From the NCBI RefSeq assembly GCF_030369675.1, contig NZ_CP128477.1:806001-870000 (forward strand): a stretch of DNA of 64,000 nt, in the 5' to 3' direction. Under the pieces are notes generated by a model. It did no database searches. It was not told the origin of the DNA and saw only the letters and a list, made by a program, of their open reading frames with translations. Made by a program: the position numbers and the translations under genes. The stretch is from Peteryoungia algae. GTDB taxonomy: Bacteria; Pseudomonadota; Alphaproteobacteria; Rhizobiales; Rhizobiaceae. How positions within the stretch are numbered: the stretch's first letter is position 1; each line of letters starts with the position of its first letter. Below, piece after piece: positions 8,909 to 18,700 of the stretch.

Positions 8909-9652
8909 ATGTCGACAATTCATCATCGCATCGTTCCGCAGCATGTTGCGATCATCATGGATGGCAACGGACGCTGGGCGAACGCGCGCGGCTTGCCGCG
9001 AACCCTTGGCCACCGCAAGGGGGTCGAGGCGGTCCGTGAGACGGTAAAGGCAGCAGGCGAGGCCGGGATCTCGGTTCTGACCCTGTTTGCCTTCTCGTCG
9101 GAAAACTGGCGGCGACCGGAAGCCGAGGTCAACGAACTCTTTGGTCTCCTGAAAGCCTTCATTCGCCGTGATCTGGCCGAACTGCACCGGTCGGGAGTTC
9201 GTGTCCGCGTCATCGGAGACCGGCTGAACCTCCGCGACGACATTCTGTCGCTCCTTCTCGAAGCGGAAGAGACGACGGCCGACAATACGGCCATGACCCT
9301 CGTGATTGCCTTCAACTACGGATCGCGTGACGAGATCGCACGGGCTGCGGCACGTCTGGCGGTCGAAGTGCGGGCCGGCAGGCTCGATCCGTCCCAGATC
9401 GATGCACAAAAGCTCAACGACTTTCTCGATACGGCCGGCATTCCGGATCCGGATCTGGTGATCCGCACGAGCGGCGAGGAGCGTCTGTCGAACTTCCTGC
9501 TCTGGCAGGCGGCCTATGCCGAGCTGATGTTCGTGCCCGACTTCTGGCCGGATTTCACGCCGGCACTGTTCGACAGTGTCCTGGAACGATACGCGGCGCG
9601 CGACCGTCGCTTCGGTGGTCTGTCGGACAAAGCCGTGGCGGTTGGCTCATGA
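8909..9652 (+). CDS. uppS: Isoprenyl transferase (undecaprenyl pyrophosphate synthase)
   Basis: A 247-residue cis-prenyltransferase that elongates farnesyl-PP with isopentenyl-PP to the C55 carrier for peptidoglycan and O-antigen. The motif [13 protein letters not shown] carries the catalytic aspartate. [11 protein letters not shown] and the C-terminal [15 protein letters not shown] with the Mg-binding E of AYAELMF are also present. The ATG at 8909 gives the usual MST... start; the frame opens earlier, inside frr, at 8804. Its stop overlaps cdsA by four bases (ATGA), so the two lipid genes are coupled. Confidence 0.96.
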   Translation: MSTIHHRIVPQHVAIIMDGNGRWANARGLPRTLGHRKGVEAVRETVKAAGEAGISVLTLFAFSSENWRRPEAEVNELFGLLKAFIRRDLAELHRSGVRVRVIGDRLNLRDDILSLLLEAEETTADNTAMTLVIAFNYGSRDEIARAAARLAVEVRAGRLDPSQIDAQKLNDFLDTAGIPDPDLVIRTSGEERLSNFLLWQAAYAELMFVPDFWPDFTPALFDSVLERYAARDRRFGGLSDKAVAVGS

Positions 9653-10494
9653 GCTTGACCATGTCGCGCGAGCTTCAGCTCAGGATCGTCTCAGCCATCG
9701 TCTTGGTCGTGGTGGTTCTCGCCGCGACCTGGTTTGGCGGCCTTGCCTTCAAGGCTCTGGCTGCGGCGATCGGTCTGCTGATCTATTACGAGTGGTCCAC
9801 CATCACACGCCTTGCAGAGGGCAGCCTCAGGTCGAACGCTTTCGGCTGGTTGTCGATGGCGTTGATCAGCCTGAACATGCTCTTCGGAGAGGCCGACATG
9901 ACAGTGCCGCTCTTTGCCGGCCTTGTCGTAACCATGGCCATTCCGTCCTTTCTCGGCCGCGTGAGCTGGTGGCAGTCTGGCGGTCTGTTCTATGCCGGCC
10001 TGAGCGCCATTTCGCTTTCCGCGATCCGGGGTGAGGATTCTCTCGGCTTCATCGCGATGCTTTTTGTCTTCGTCGTTGTCTGGGCGACAGACATTCTGGC
10101 TTACTTCGTCGGTCGGGCCGTCGGCGGTCCCAAACTTGCCCCGCGCATATCACCCGGCAAAACCTGGTCAGGCGCCGTTGGTGGCACCGTGGCCGGTGTC
10201 GCGGGTGGAATTCTGGTCGCCATGGCCCATTTTCAGGATGTCGGATTGTGGGTCGGGCTGGTGGCGCTGGCGCTGTCGGTTGCAAGCCAGATCGGCGACC
10301 TCTTCGAGTCCTTTATCAAGCGGCGATTTGGAGTGAAGGATTCGAGCAAGCTGATTCCAGGCCATGGTGGCGTGATGGACCGCGTCGACGGCCTTGTATT
10401 TGCCTGTTTTGCCGCGTTTTTCTTGGCCATCGGCAGTTCTGCCGGAAGTGCCAATGCTGTCGTGTCCATGGGAGCCTTCCTCTTCGGTCTTTGA
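9649..10494 (+). CDS. cdsA: Phosphatidate cytidylyltransferase (CDP-diacylglycerol synthase)
   Basis: A 281-residue polytopic inner-membrane enzyme making CDP-diacylglycerol from phosphatidic acid and CTP, the branch point for all membrane phospholipids. The C-terminal signature is present: [18 protein letters not shown] followed by VMDRVDGL, including the metal-binding aspartates. Several membrane helices occupy residues 8-130. The start overlaps the uppS stop. No dxr gene lies between cdsA and rseP, unlike in many other proteobacteria. Confidence 0.95.
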   Translation: MSLTMSRELQLRIVSAIVLVVVVLAATWFGGLAFKALAAAIGLLIYYEWSTITRLAEGSLRSNAFGWLSMALISLNMLFGEADMTVPLFAGLVVTMAIPSFLGRVSWWQSGGLFYAGLSAISLSAIRGEDSLGFIAMLFVFVVVWATDILAYFVGRAVGGPKLAPRISPGKTWSGAVGGTVAGVAGGILVAMAHFQDVGLWVGLVALALSVASQIGDLFESFIKRRFGVKDSSKLIPGHGGVMDRVDGLVFACFAAFFLAIGSSAGSANAVVSMGAFLFGL

Positions 10495-10560
10495 GGATCG
10501 ATTCAATCCGGCAACCGACGGCGCCAACCTTCGCCATGAGCGAGATCAGGATACGGATAG

Positions 10561-11694
10561 ATGGATCACATCAGCACAATCTTCAGTTTCCTCGGCGGAT
10601 ATATCCTGCCTTACATCCTGATCCTGTCTGCGCTCGTTTTCATTCATGAATTGGGTCACTACCTTGCAGGGCGCTGGTCGGGCATCCGGATTCTCGCCTT
10701 CTCGGTCGGCTTCGGCCCTGAGCTGGTCGGCTTCACTGACAGTCACGGAACCCGCTGGAAGATATCGGCAATCCCGCTTGGCGGCTATGTGCGCTTCTTT
10801 GGTGACGCAGATGCTGCCAGCCGTCCCGATGGTTCGATGGTCGAAGAACTGACCGAGCAGGAACGCGCCCAGACACTGAACGGTGCCAAGCTGTGGAAAC
10901 GCGCCGTGACGGTTGCCGCAGGCCCGATTGCCAATTTCCTGCTCGCCATCGTCATCTTTGCCGGCATGTTCGCGACCATGGGCAAACCGGTGTCGGATCC
11001 GGTCGTCGCCGACATCAAGCCTGGCAGCGCAGCTGAGGCTGCCGGGATTGCGCGCGGCGACGTTCTGGTGGCTCTCGATGGTCGCATCATCGAAACCTTC
11101 GACGATGTTGTGCGCTACATCACAATGCGGCCGGAAATTCCGGTCGAGGTCACGGTCCGCCGCGATGGTCAGGAGGTCGATTTCGATCTGGTTCCGCATC
11201 GGGCCGTAACGACCGATCGCTTCGGCAACGAGATGGAAGTCGGGCAGATTGGCATCATCACCGACCAGCAGGCCGGCAACTTCCGGATCGTGCAGCTATC
11301 GCCGGTGGAAGCCGTCTGGGAGGGCGTGCGTCAGACCGGCCACATCATTACCGGTACATTCGATTATATCGGCAACATGATCGCCGGCCGCATGAATGCC
11401 GACCAGCTGGGTGGGCCGGTCCGGGTCGTGCAGGCTTCCGGCCAGATGGCGACGCTCGGCGTTATCGCTCTGTTAAATCTGGCGGCGGTTCTTTCCGTTT
11501 CCCTGGGGCTTTTGAATTTGTTCCCAGTTCCGGTCCTTGACGGGGGCCATCTGGTTCTCTACGCGATTGAAGCAGTACGGGGGAGGCCGATGGGGCAGGG
11601 CGCACAGGAAATCGCATTCCGGATTGGTATGGCGATGATCCTGTCTCTGATGGTCTTCGCCACCTGGAACGATATCAGCCGTTTGATTGGCTAG
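10561..11694 (+). CDS. rseP: RseP-type site-2 intramembrane zinc metalloprotease
   Basis: A 377-residue polytopic membrane protease. The active site is H29-E-x-x-H33 (HELGH) in the first membrane helix; the third zinc ligand is D327 in the LDGG motif of a later helix. One clear PDZ domain lies at about residues 130-205 (KPGSAAEAAGIARGDVLVAL). Proteases of this type cut anti-sigma factors or signal-peptide remnants after a first periplasmic cut. The substrate here is unknown. Placement between cdsA and bamA is the conserved envelope-stress context. Confidence 0.94.
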   Translation: MDHISTIFSFLGGYILPYILILSALVFIHELGHYLAGRWSGIRILAFSVGFGPELVGFTDSHGTRWKISAIPLGGYVRFFGDADAASRPDGSMVEELTEQERAQTLNGAKLWKRAVTVAAGPIANFLLAIVIFAGMFATMGKPVSDPVVADIKPGSAAEAAGIARGDVLVALDGRIIETFDDVVRYITMRPEIPVEVTVRRDGQEVDFDLVPHRAVTTDRFGNEMEVGQIGIITDQQAGNFRIVQLSPVEAVWEGVRQTGHIITGTFDYIGNMIAGRMNADQLGGPVRVVQASGQMATLGVIALLNLAAVLSVSLGLLNLFPVPVLDGGHLVLYAIEAVRGRPMGQGAQEIAFRIGMAMILSLMVFATWNDISRLIG

Positions 11695-11889
11695 ACGGGG
11701 GAGCTTGCAAGCCGGGAAAGGATTTGTTTACGATGTTTCAAATCGATAGTGGCGATTGGGCCACGTGTTGAAATGAAGTAAACAGAAATTAACTCGCGCA
11801 CTTGCTTGTAGGGTAAAACCCGTTAAAACCACACACGGGCCGGAGTCGGGTGCCGACTGCGGGGCAATTGAAGAAGGTATAGTATACAC
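11695..11889 (+). promoter_or_regulatory. Leader region of bamA
   Basis: This 195-base gap is more AT-rich than its neighbours at 11740-11830 and likely carries a bamA promoter. A 6-bp hairpin (AGTCGG 11844-11849 with CCGACT 11853-11858) lies in the leader, and AGAAGG upstream of the bamA ATG is the ribosome-binding site. I cannot place -35/-10 boxes with confidence. Confidence 0.35.
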
Positions 11890-14244
11890 ATGAAGGCTGG
11901 TTCAAAGTTTTTGAACGCAGTATCGGCGGTCGCGCTGTCTGCTGGTGTCGTGTCTTCGGGCGCAGGTATTGCCGTTCTTGCATCGGTGGTTGCTGCCGAA
12001 GCTGCAGTTGTTCAGCGTATTGATGTGCGCGGTGCTCAGCGTGTGGGTGCGGAGGCTGTACGCTCCAATATTTCGATCCAGCCGGGTCGGACCTTCTCCA
12101 ACTCCGACATCGATGAATCGGTCAAGCGTCTCTACGCGACCGGCTTCTTCTCCGATGTGCAGATCTCTGTATCCGGCGGCACGCTCGTCGTGACCGTTGC
12201 AGAAAACCAGCTGATCAACCAGGTCGTCTTCAACGGCAACCGCAAGATCAAGGACGACAAGCTTCAGGCCATCGTCCAGACCCAGGCGCAGGGTCCATAT
12301 AGCGACAGCCTCATCAGCGCGGACATCGAGCGCATCCGTGAAGCCTATGCCGCGATTGGCCGCAGCGACGTTGAAGTGACGACGCAGGTCGTGACCGTGG
12401 CCGAGGGCCGCGTGAACCTCGCTTTCGTCGTCAATGAGGGCGAGCGCACGAAGATCAGCACGATCAATTTCGTTGGCAACAGCGCCTATTCCGACGGTCG
12501 CCTTGCCGCCGTCCTGCAGACGAAGGAATCGGGTGTCCTGTCCTTCCTGACTCGCAAGGATGTCTACAATGAGGACAAGTTGCGCGCCGATGAAGAATTG
12601 CTGCGCCAGTTCTACTACAACCATGGCTATGCCGACTTCCGCGTGATCTCGTCCGAGGCCGTGTTGAGCGAGACCGGCAACGAATACACGATCAATATCA
12701 CTGTCGACGAAGGTCAGCGTTACCGCTTTGGTGCCGTTTCGGTCGAGTCGACCGTCGACGGTATCGACGGTTCCGAGCTGCAGGGTCTTCTGGAAACCCG
12801 CGAAGGCAACACCTACAGCGCCCGCGATGTTCAGAAGTCGATGGAAGCCATTTCGCGCCGCGTCTCGTCGGCTGGTTATCCTTTCGCTCGCGTCGTTCCG
12901 CGCGGTGACCGCAATTTCGAGACCAACACCATCGGCGTGACCTATCTCGTCGACCAGGGTGAGCGCGCGTATGTCGAGCGCATCGAGGTTCGTGGCAATA
13001 CCCGTACCCGCGACTATGTTATTCGCCGCGAGTTCGATATTTCCGAGGGCGACGCCTTCAACCAGGAAACCATCTCCCGTGCCAAGCGCCGCCTGGAGGC
13101 CCTCGGCTTCTTCGCGTCCGTCAACATTTCGACCCAGACCGGCAGCTCGCCGGACCGCGTCGTGGTCATCGTCGATGTGCAGGATCAGCCGACCGGTTCG
13201 TTCGGCATCGGTGCCGGTTATTCCGTCGGTGACGGTGGTCTGGTTCTTGAAGCGTCTGTCGAAGAAAAGAACTTCCTCGGCCGCGGCCAGTTCATCCGCC
13301 TCGCGGCCGGTGGTGGTTTTGACGACACGCAGACCTACAACTTCTCTTTCACCGAGCCCTATTTCCTCGGTTACCGTCTGGCCGCCGGCTTCGACCTCTT
13401 CAAGAGCTCGACCAGCAGCAACTCGGAATACGATTACGAAGAGCAGGGCGGCACGATCCGCGTGACCGCGCCGATCACCGAAGATCTGGCAACGACTCTG
13501 CGTTACACCTACAAGACCATCGATTACATCAATGATGGCGCGTTCGGGACCGACGGTGTTGCCGGCACAGCTGACGATACGATCGCAGATCCCTATATTG
13601 ACGCGATCAGCGGCAGCACCTGGAAGCAGTCGATCCTCGGTCATTCGATCGTCTACAACACGGTCGACGATCGCCAGAACCCGCATGAAGGCATTTATGC
13701 AAGCTTTACGCATGAATATGCCGGCCTCGGTGGCGATTCCGAATACTACAAGGCTTACATCCGCGCCCGCATGTTCTACACGCTGTCGGACGAGTTCGAC
13801 ATCGTCGGCTCGTTGGCCGGTTCGGCTGGTCACGTCGTCGCTCTCGGCGACAACCTGAACGTCTTCGAGCAGTTCAAGATCGGCGGCAAGGAAGTTCGCG
13901 GCTTCGACAACAGCGGTATCGGCCCGCGTATGGGTGACGACTCGATCGGCGGCACGACCTACTTCGCAGCCTCCGCCGAAGCCACTTTCCCGCTTCCGAT
14001 GGTCCCACAGGATCTGGGCTTCCGCGGTGCAGTCTTTGCCGACGCCGGAACACTGTTCGGCAGCGACCTGGCGAGCGATGGCGGTGCCCAGGGGACGAGC
14101 ATGTCGCTCCGTGCTTCGGTTGGCGCAGGTGTGATCTGGAATTCGCCCTTCGGCGCTCTTCGTGTCGATTACGCGGTTCCGGTCGCCAAGGAAGACTTCG
14201 ACGAGACCCAGGAATTCCGCTTCAGCATGGCGAACCAGTTCTAA
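11890..14244 (+). CDS. bamA: Outer membrane protein assembly factor BamA
   Basis: A 784-residue Omp85 protein, the central subunit of the BAM complex that inserts beta-barrel proteins. A signal peptide (about residues 1-38, ending AAEAA) is followed by five POTRA repeats (starting VQRIDVRGAQRVGAEAVRSN, about 39-430) and a C-terminal 16-stranded barrel. The conserved loop-6 motif reads VRGFDNSGIGPR, and the last strand ends FRFSMANQF with a terminal phenylalanine. It lies between rseP and lpxD without the skp gene that commonly follows bamA elsewhere. Confidence 0.97.
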   Translation: MKAGSKFLNAVSAVALSAGVVSSGAGIAVLASVVAAEAAVVQRIDVRGAQRVGAEAVRSNISIQPGRTFSNSDIDESVKRLYATGFFSDVQISVSGGTLVVTVAENQLINQVVFNGNRKIKDDKLQAIVQTQAQGPYSDSLISADIERIREAYAAIGRSDVEVTTQVVTVAEGRVNLAFVVNEGERTKISTINFVGNSAYSDGRLAAVLQTKESGVLSFLTRKDVYNEDKLRADEELLRQFYYNHGYADFRVISSEAVLSETGNEYTINITVDEGQRYRFGAVSVESTVDGIDGSELQGLLETREGNTYSARDVQKSMEAISRRVSSAGYPFARVVPRGDRNFETNTIGVTYLVDQGERAYVERIEVRGNTRTRDYVIRREFDISEGDAFNQETISRAKRRLEALGFFASVNISTQTGSSPDRVVVIVDVQDQPTGSFGIGAGYSVGDGGLVLEASVEEKNFLGRGQFIRLAAGGGFDDTQTYNFSFTEPYFLGYRLAAGFDLFKSSTSSNSEYDYEEQGGTIRVTAPITEDLATTLRYTYKTIDYINDGAFGTDGVAGTADDTIADPYIDAISGSTWKQSILGHSIVYNTVDDRQNPHEGIYASFTHEYAGLGGDSEYYKAYIRARMFYTLSDEFDIVGSLAGSAGHVVALGDNLNVFEQFKIGGKEVRGFDNSGIGPRMGDDSIGGTTYFAASAEATFPLPMVPQDLGFRGAVFADAGTLFGSDLASDGGAQGTSMSLRASVGAGVIWNSPFGALRVDYAVPVAKEDFDETQEFRFSMANQF

Positions 14245-14253
14245 GGCTGGTGG

Positions 14254-14285
14254 TCCAGAACTGCTGACAGTTTGACGTTCTGGAG
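14254..14285 (+). promoter_or_regulatory. Hairpin overlapping the lpxD ribosome-binding site
   Basis: TCCAGAAC at 14254-14261 is perfectly complementary to GTTCTGGA at 14277-14284, with a 15-nt loop. The 3' arm contains most of the GGAG (14282-14285) that serves as Shine-Dalgarno for lpxD at 14295. The stem could therefore lower lpxD initiation relative to bamA, or mark a processing site. Confidence 0.5.
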
Positions 14286-14294
14286 CGTTTGCTG

Positions 14295-15359
14295 ATGGAG
14301 CATAATCATTTCTTTCCGCCCCATTCAGGGGTGACCTTGGCTGCGCTTGCGCAGCAGACGGGGGCGGAATTGCAGGACGAGAGCCATGGTGAGCGGATCG
14401 TTCGATCCGTGTCGCCGGTGGCGCGCGCAAAGGACGGGGATGTGTGCTACATCCTCTCCCGCCGCAACCGTGATGAGCTGGCGACATGCCAGGCGACGGC
14501 GATTTTCTGCGAAAAGCCGCTTCTGTCCCTAATCCCCGCACATATTCCCGTTCTGGTCGCCAAAAGTGCCCATACCGCATTTGCGCTTGCAGGCGCTCTT
14601 CTGCATCCTCAGGGGCTGAAGCCGGCGCTCACGACATCGGAGCCGGCGAAGATTTCGCCAGCGGCCTATGTCGATCCTTCCGCAAGTCTGGAGCCCGGCG
14701 TCGAGATCGAGCCAATGGCTGTCATCGGTGCCGATGTCGAGATCGGCAGCGGGACGCGTATCGGGCCTGGCGCCGTTATCGGGCCGGGCGTCCGCATTGG
14801 CCGCGACTGCGTGATTGCCGGTGGCGCCACAGTCCAGGTCGCCCTTATCGGTAACAATGTCATCATCCACAACGGTGCCCGCATCGGCCAGGACGGCTTC
14901 GGCTATGCGCCGGGTCCCCGTGGCATGCTTAAGATCGTCCAGGTTGGCCGCGTCATCATCCAGGATCACGTCGAGATTGGTGCCAACACCACGATCGATC
15001 GTGGCACCATGGACGATACCGTAATCGGCGAGGGCACCAAGATCGATAATCTGGTCCAGGTTGGTCACAACGTTCGCATCGGGCGTCATTGTGGCATTGT
15101 GAGCCAGGTTGGCATTGCCGGCAGCACGGTCATCGGGGATGGGGTCATGATTGGCGGCGCCGCCGGCGTGAATGGTCATATCAAGATTGGCGACGGCGCA
15201 CAGATTGCCGCCATGAGCGGCGTTCTTGCAGACGTGCCCCCGGGCGAGAGATACGGCGGTGTTCCGGCCCGCCCGTTGAAGGATTATCTGCGCGAGGTAG
15301 CGGACACATTGAGCCGCTACGACGGCCGCGCCAAGGACAAGGGAGCCAGCAATGACTGA
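14295..15359 (+). CDS. lpxD: UDP-3-O-(3-hydroxyacyl)glucosamine N-acyltransferase
   Basis: A 354-residue left-handed beta-helix acyltransferase, the third step of lipid A synthesis. An N-terminal uridine-binding domain is followed by hexapeptide repeats ([20 protein letters not shown] onwards). The catalytic histidine lies in the [15 protein letters not shown] coil, and the C-terminus is helical. The ATG at 14295 with GGAG nine bases upstream is preferred to a TTG at 14289. Its last eight bases overlap fabZ. Confidence 0.96.
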   Translation: MEHNHFFPPHSGVTLAALAQQTGAELQDESHGERIVRSVSPVARAKDGDVCYILSRRNRDELATCQATAIFCEKPLLSLIPAHIPVLVAKSAHTAFALAGALLHPQGLKPALTTSEPAKISPAAYVDPSASLEPGVEIEPMAVIGADVEIGSGTRIGPGAVIGPGVRIGRDCVIAGGATVQVALIGNNVIIHNGARIGQDGFGYAPGPRGMLKIVQVGRVIIQDHVEIGANTTIDRGTMDDTVIGEGTKIDNLVQVGHNVRIGRHCGIVSQVGIAGSTVIGDGVMIGGAAGVNGHIKIGDGAQIAAMSGVLADVPPGERYGGVPARPLKDYLREVADTLSRYDGRAKDKGASND

Positions 15360-15819
15360 ACTCGCGAAGAGCGAATTGGGATCGGCTGATATCCTCGAGA
15401 TCATGAAGCTTCTGCCCCACCGCTACCCCTTCCTGCTGGTGGACAAGATCATTGAGATCGACGGTGACAATTCTGCCATCGGCATCAAGAACGTCACGGC
15501 CAACGAGCCGCATTTCACCGGCCATTTTCCGGAAAGCCCGATCATGCCCGGCGTGCTTCTGATCGAAGGCATGGCGCAGACCGCCGGCGCGATCTGTGCC
15601 CGGTTGCAGGGCGAGGGTGGAAATCTCGTCTACTTCATGACGATCGACAATGCCCGCTTCCGCAAGCCGGTTGTGCCGGGTGATCGGGTCGAATTCCACG
15701 TCGTGAAGCAGAAGCAGCGCGGCAATATCTGGAAATTCCATTGCGACGCCAAGGTCGACGGCGCACTGGTCGCCGAGGCCGACATCGGTGCCATGATCAT
15801 GCGCAAGGATCAGAAATGA
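15352..15819 (+). CDS. fabZ: 3-hydroxyacyl-ACP dehydratase FabZ
   Basis: A 155-residue hot-dog-fold dehydratase of fatty acid synthesis. The active-site segment [11 protein letters not shown] is followed by [22 protein letters not shown], which carries the catalytic histidine and glutamate. It competes with LpxA for 3-hydroxyacyl-ACP, so placement inside the lpx operon links the two uses. The start overlaps lpxD by 8 bases and its stop overlaps lpxA by 4 (ATGA). Confidence 0.97.
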   Translation: MTELAKSELGSADILEIMKLLPHRYPFLLVDKIIEIDGDNSAIGIKNVTANEPHFTGHFPESPIMPGVLLIEGMAQTAGAICARLQGEGGNLVYFMTIDNARFRKPVVPGDRVEFHVVKQKQRGNIWKFHCDAKVDGALVAEADIGAMIMRKDQK

Positions 15820-16631
15820 GCCAGATCGCCGCAAGCGCCGTCATCCATCCGATGGCCGTGGTCGAAGACGGCGCGGTGATCGGTGAGAATGTCCGGGTTG
15901 GACCCTTCTGCCGCGTCGGTCCACGTGTCACGCTGAAGGACGGTGTCGAGCTCCTGTCGAACGCTGTCGTGACCGGATTGACCGAAATCGGCGCCGGCAC
16001 GCAGATCCACCCGATGGCCGTGATCGGCGGTGTATCGCAGAGCCTCCACGAGGCGGGCGAAGATTCCAGACTGGTCGTCGGCGCGAACTGCACAATGCGC
16101 GAAGGCGTGACGATGAACTGCGGCACGGTTGGCGGCGGCGGTATTACGCGGGTCGGCGACAACTGCCTGTTCCTCGCGAATTCGCATGTCGCGCATGACT
16201 GCATTCTCGGCAGCGGGATTATTCTCTCCAACAATGTCATGCTCGCCGGGCATGTCCGCGTCGAGGACAAGGCCATCCTCAGTGGCGGCTGCGCCGTGCA
16301 TCAGTTCGTCCGTATCGGTCGTCAGGCGTTCATCGGCGGACTGTCCGCCGTCGCCTATGATGTCATTCCCTATGGCATGCTGAATGGGAACCCGGGCATC
16401 CTAGGCGGCCTCAATGTGGTCGGCATGAGCCGGTCCGGCATCGAGCGTTCGGTCATCCATCAGGTCCGTCGCGCCTTCAAGCAGATCTTCGAGAGCGAAG
16501 GCTCGGCCCGTGCCAATGCAGCCGCGATCCGCGACGAATATCTCGACTGCCCACCGGCGATCGAAATCCTCGACTTCATCGCGGCTGAAAGCGACCGGGC
16601 GCTGTCTTCGCCCCATCGCGGCAAGACCTGA
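15816..16631 (+). CDS. lpxA: UDP-N-acetylglucosamine O-acyltransferase
   Basis: A 271-residue beta-helix acyltransferase, the first step of lipid A synthesis. Hexapeptide repeats run from [19 protein letters not shown]. The catalytic histidine region reads [11 protein letters not shown], and [18 protein letters not shown] is typical of LpxA. The C-terminal helical domain begins near [15 protein letters not shown]. The start is fixed by the ATGA overlap with fabZ. It is coupled to lpxI three bases downstream. Confidence 0.97.
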   Translation: MSQIAASAVIHPMAVVEDGAVIGENVRVGPFCRVGPRVTLKDGVELLSNAVVTGLTEIGAGTQIHPMAVIGGVSQSLHEAGEDSRLVVGANCTMREGVTMNCGTVGGGGITRVGDNCLFLANSHVAHDCILGSGIILSNNVMLAGHVRVEDKAILSGGCAVHQFVRIGRQAFIGGLSAVAYDVIPYGMLNGNPGILGGLNVVGMSRSGIERSVIHQVRRAFKQIFESEGSARANAAAIRDEYLDCPPAIEILDFIAAESDRALSSPHRGKT

Positions 16632-16634
16632 TCC

Positions 16635-17525
16635 ATGACGGCGGCCGCGCACCGTGACGGCCTGCCGCGGACCGGTCGCCTCGCGATCATCGCTGGCAGC
16701 GGAAAACTGCCGCTCTTCCTGGCCGAGGCTGCACGCGAGGCAGGCGAAGATCCATTTGTTCTCAGACTGAAAAATGAGGCCGACGACATCTGGCAAGGGT
16801 TCGACACCGCGGTGATCGGCGTCGGCGACATGGCAGGCCTTTCCGCCCTGTTCCGTCAGCATGATATCCGTCGGGTTGTGATGTCGGGTGCCGTCAAGCG
16901 ACGCCCGGCCTTTGGCGATATCCGGGTCAATTGGAAATCCCTCCTGAAACTTCCCAGTGCGCTGAAGACCCTGCTGGCCGGCGGTGACGATGCCGTGTTG
17001 CGCATGGTGATCTCGCTGATCGAAGCGCAGGGCTGCGAAGTGCTCGGTGCACACGAGATCCTTCCAGGTCTGCTGGCAACGGTTGGACCGCTCGGGTCGG
17101 TTTCCCCGGACGCGGATGCGTTGAAGGATATCGGCAGGGCAGCGGATGCCGCCGAGACGCTAGGCAGGCTCGATGTCGGGCAGGGGGCGGTTGCAGTCGG
17201 TGGCCGCATCGTAGCCCTGGAAGGCGTCGAAGGAACCGACGCCATGCTGGCCCGGGTGCAGGGATTGCGCGCAGAGGGCAGGATCTCGCAACGCCGCAAG
17301 GGCGTTCTGGTCAAACTCTGCAAGCCGCAGCAGGATTTGCGGGCAGATCTGCCGACCATAGGGGTCTCGACTGTTGCGAACGCCAAGGCCGCAGGGCTCG
17401 CTGGCATAGCCGTCGAAGCCGGGCGGGCGCTCGTGGTCGAGCGCGACGCGATGATCGTGGCTGCGGATGCTGCCGGCATTTTCGTCGTCGGCATAGACCG
17501 GTCAAACAAGGAGCTTGGATCGTGA
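16635..17525 (+). CDS. lpxI: UDP-2,3-diacylglucosamine pyrophosphatase LpxI
   Basis: A 296-residue DUF1009/LpxI family protein. It hydrolyses UDP-2,3-diacylglucosamine to lipid X, replacing the unrelated LpxH of enterobacteria. Family stretches include LAIIAGSGKLPLFLAEAAR, RRVVMSGAVKRRPAF and the C-terminal GVSTVANAKAAGLAGIAVEAG, part of the catalytic domain. It lies between lpxA and lpxB, its standard alphaproteobacterial position, and its stop overlaps the GTG start of lpxB. Confidence 0.93.
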   Translation: MTAAAHRDGLPRTGRLAIIAGSGKLPLFLAEAAREAGEDPFVLRLKNEADDIWQGFDTAVIGVGDMAGLSALFRQHDIRRVVMSGAVKRRPAFGDIRVNWKSLLKLPSALKTLLAGGDDAVLRMVISLIEAQGCEVLGAHEILPGLLATVGPLGSVSPDADALKDIGRAADAAETLGRLDVGQGAVAVGGRIVALEGVEGTDAMLARVQGLRAEGRISQRRKGVLVKLCKPQQDLRADLPTIGVSTVANAKAAGLAGIAVEAGRALVVERDAMIVAADAAGIFVVGIDRSNKELGS

Positions 17526-18697
17526 GCGATAAACCGCTGAAGATCGCCGTGATTGCCGGCGAAGTCTCCGGTGACTTGCTCGGCGCGGATCTCATCGCGC
17601 AAGTCAAGGCCATGCATCAGGGACCCGTCGAACTCGTCGGCGTCGGCGGTGACGCGCTCGAGGCGCAAGGCTTGAAATCGATCTTCGATTTTTCCGAGCT
17701 CTCGATCATGGGCATTACCCAGGTCCTGTCGAAACTGCCGCGCCTCATCAAGCTGATCTCGCTGACGGCGGATGCGATCATCAAGGCAGAGCCTGATCTG
17801 CTGTTGATCGTCGACAGCCCGGATTTCACCCATCGTGTGGCCAGAAAGGTGCGGCAAAAGCTTCCCGACCTGACCGTGGTCAATTATGTCTGCCCGAGCG
17901 TCTGGGCATGGAAGGAATACCGCGCCAAGGCCATGCTCGACTATGTCGATGCGGTGCTGGCGGTCCTGCCCTTCGAGCCTGCCGTCATGCAGCGGCTCGG
18001 CGGTCCGGAAACCTATTTCGTTGGCCATCGTCTATCGAGCCACGCCGATATCCGGCGCGTTCGCGAATCCCGCAAGGCGAGAGGCGCAAGAGCGGAGGGC
18101 GAGGGCCGCACCATTCTCCTGTTGCCAGGGTCACGTGGCAGCGAGATCACCCAGCTTTTGCCGGTCTTTGGCGAGGCCATGCAGGAGTTCGTCGCCCGCA
18201 ATGGCGAGACGCGTTTCGTCCTGCCGACCGTCGCGCGACAGGAGGCGCGAGTGCGCGAGATCACCCGGGACTGGGCACTCAGGCCGGAGATTGTCCTTGG
18301 CGACGATGCAAAGTGGCGCGCCTTCGAGGAGGCGGACGCTGCGATCGCCGCCTCCGGCACTGTGATCCTGGAACTCGCACTTGCGCATGTGCCCGTCGTC
18401 TCCACCTACCGGGGCGACTGGATCATCCGCCTCCTCGCCAACCGTATCAAGATCTGGACCGGCGCTCTGCCGAACCTCATCGCCGACTATGCCGTGGTCC
18501 CGGAATATTTCAACGACGTGCTTCGACCGGCAAGCCTTGTGCGTTGGTCGGAGCGACTGTCGCTCGACACGCCGCAGCGCGCAGCGATGCTGAGCGGATA
18601 TGACGACGTCTGGCGCAAGCTGCAAACAGAACGGCCCGCCGGTGAAACCGGCGCGGCGGTTGTTCTGTCCGTCCTGCAAAAGCGCGGAAAGATCTGA
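17522..18697 (+). CDS. lpxB: Lipid-A-disaccharide synthase
   Basis: A 391-residue GT19 glycosyltransferase that condenses lipid X with UDP-2,3-diacylglucosamine. It begins with IAVIAGEVSGDLLGADLI, then VGGDALEAQG, VDSPDFTHRVARKVR and VCPSVWAWKEYRAK, all LpxB hallmarks. The C-terminal half shows LLPGSRGSEI and AASGTVILELAL. The start is a GTG at 17522 within the lpxI stop (GTGA), so the last two lpx genes are coupled. It ends the long plus-strand envelope operon, four bases from the convergent CobW gene. Confidence 0.96.
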   Translation: MSDKPLKIAVIAGEVSGDLLGADLIAQVKAMHQGPVELVGVGGDALEAQGLKSIFDFSELSIMGITQVLSKLPRLIKLISLTADAIIKAEPDLLLIVDSPDFTHRVARKVRQKLPDLTVVNYVCPSVWAWKEYRAKAMLDYVDAVLAVLPFEPAVMQRLGGPETYFVGHRLSSHADIRRVRESRKARGARAEGEGRTILLLPGSRGSEITQLLPVFGEAMQEFVARNGETRFVLPTVARQEARVREITRDWALRPEIVLGDDAKWRAFEEADAAIAASGTVILELALAHVPVVSTYRGDWIIRLLANRIKIWTGALPNLIADYAVVPEYFNDVLRPASLVRWSERLSLDTPQRAAMLSGYDDVWRKLQTERPAGETGAAVVLSVLQKRGKI

Positions 18698-18700
18698 TCC

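Noticed and set aside
11902..14580. 892-codon open frame antisense to bamA
   Set aside because: It mirrors bamA codon by codon; high GC at third positions keeps the complementary frame open. It lacks a ribosome-binding site and recognisable domains.
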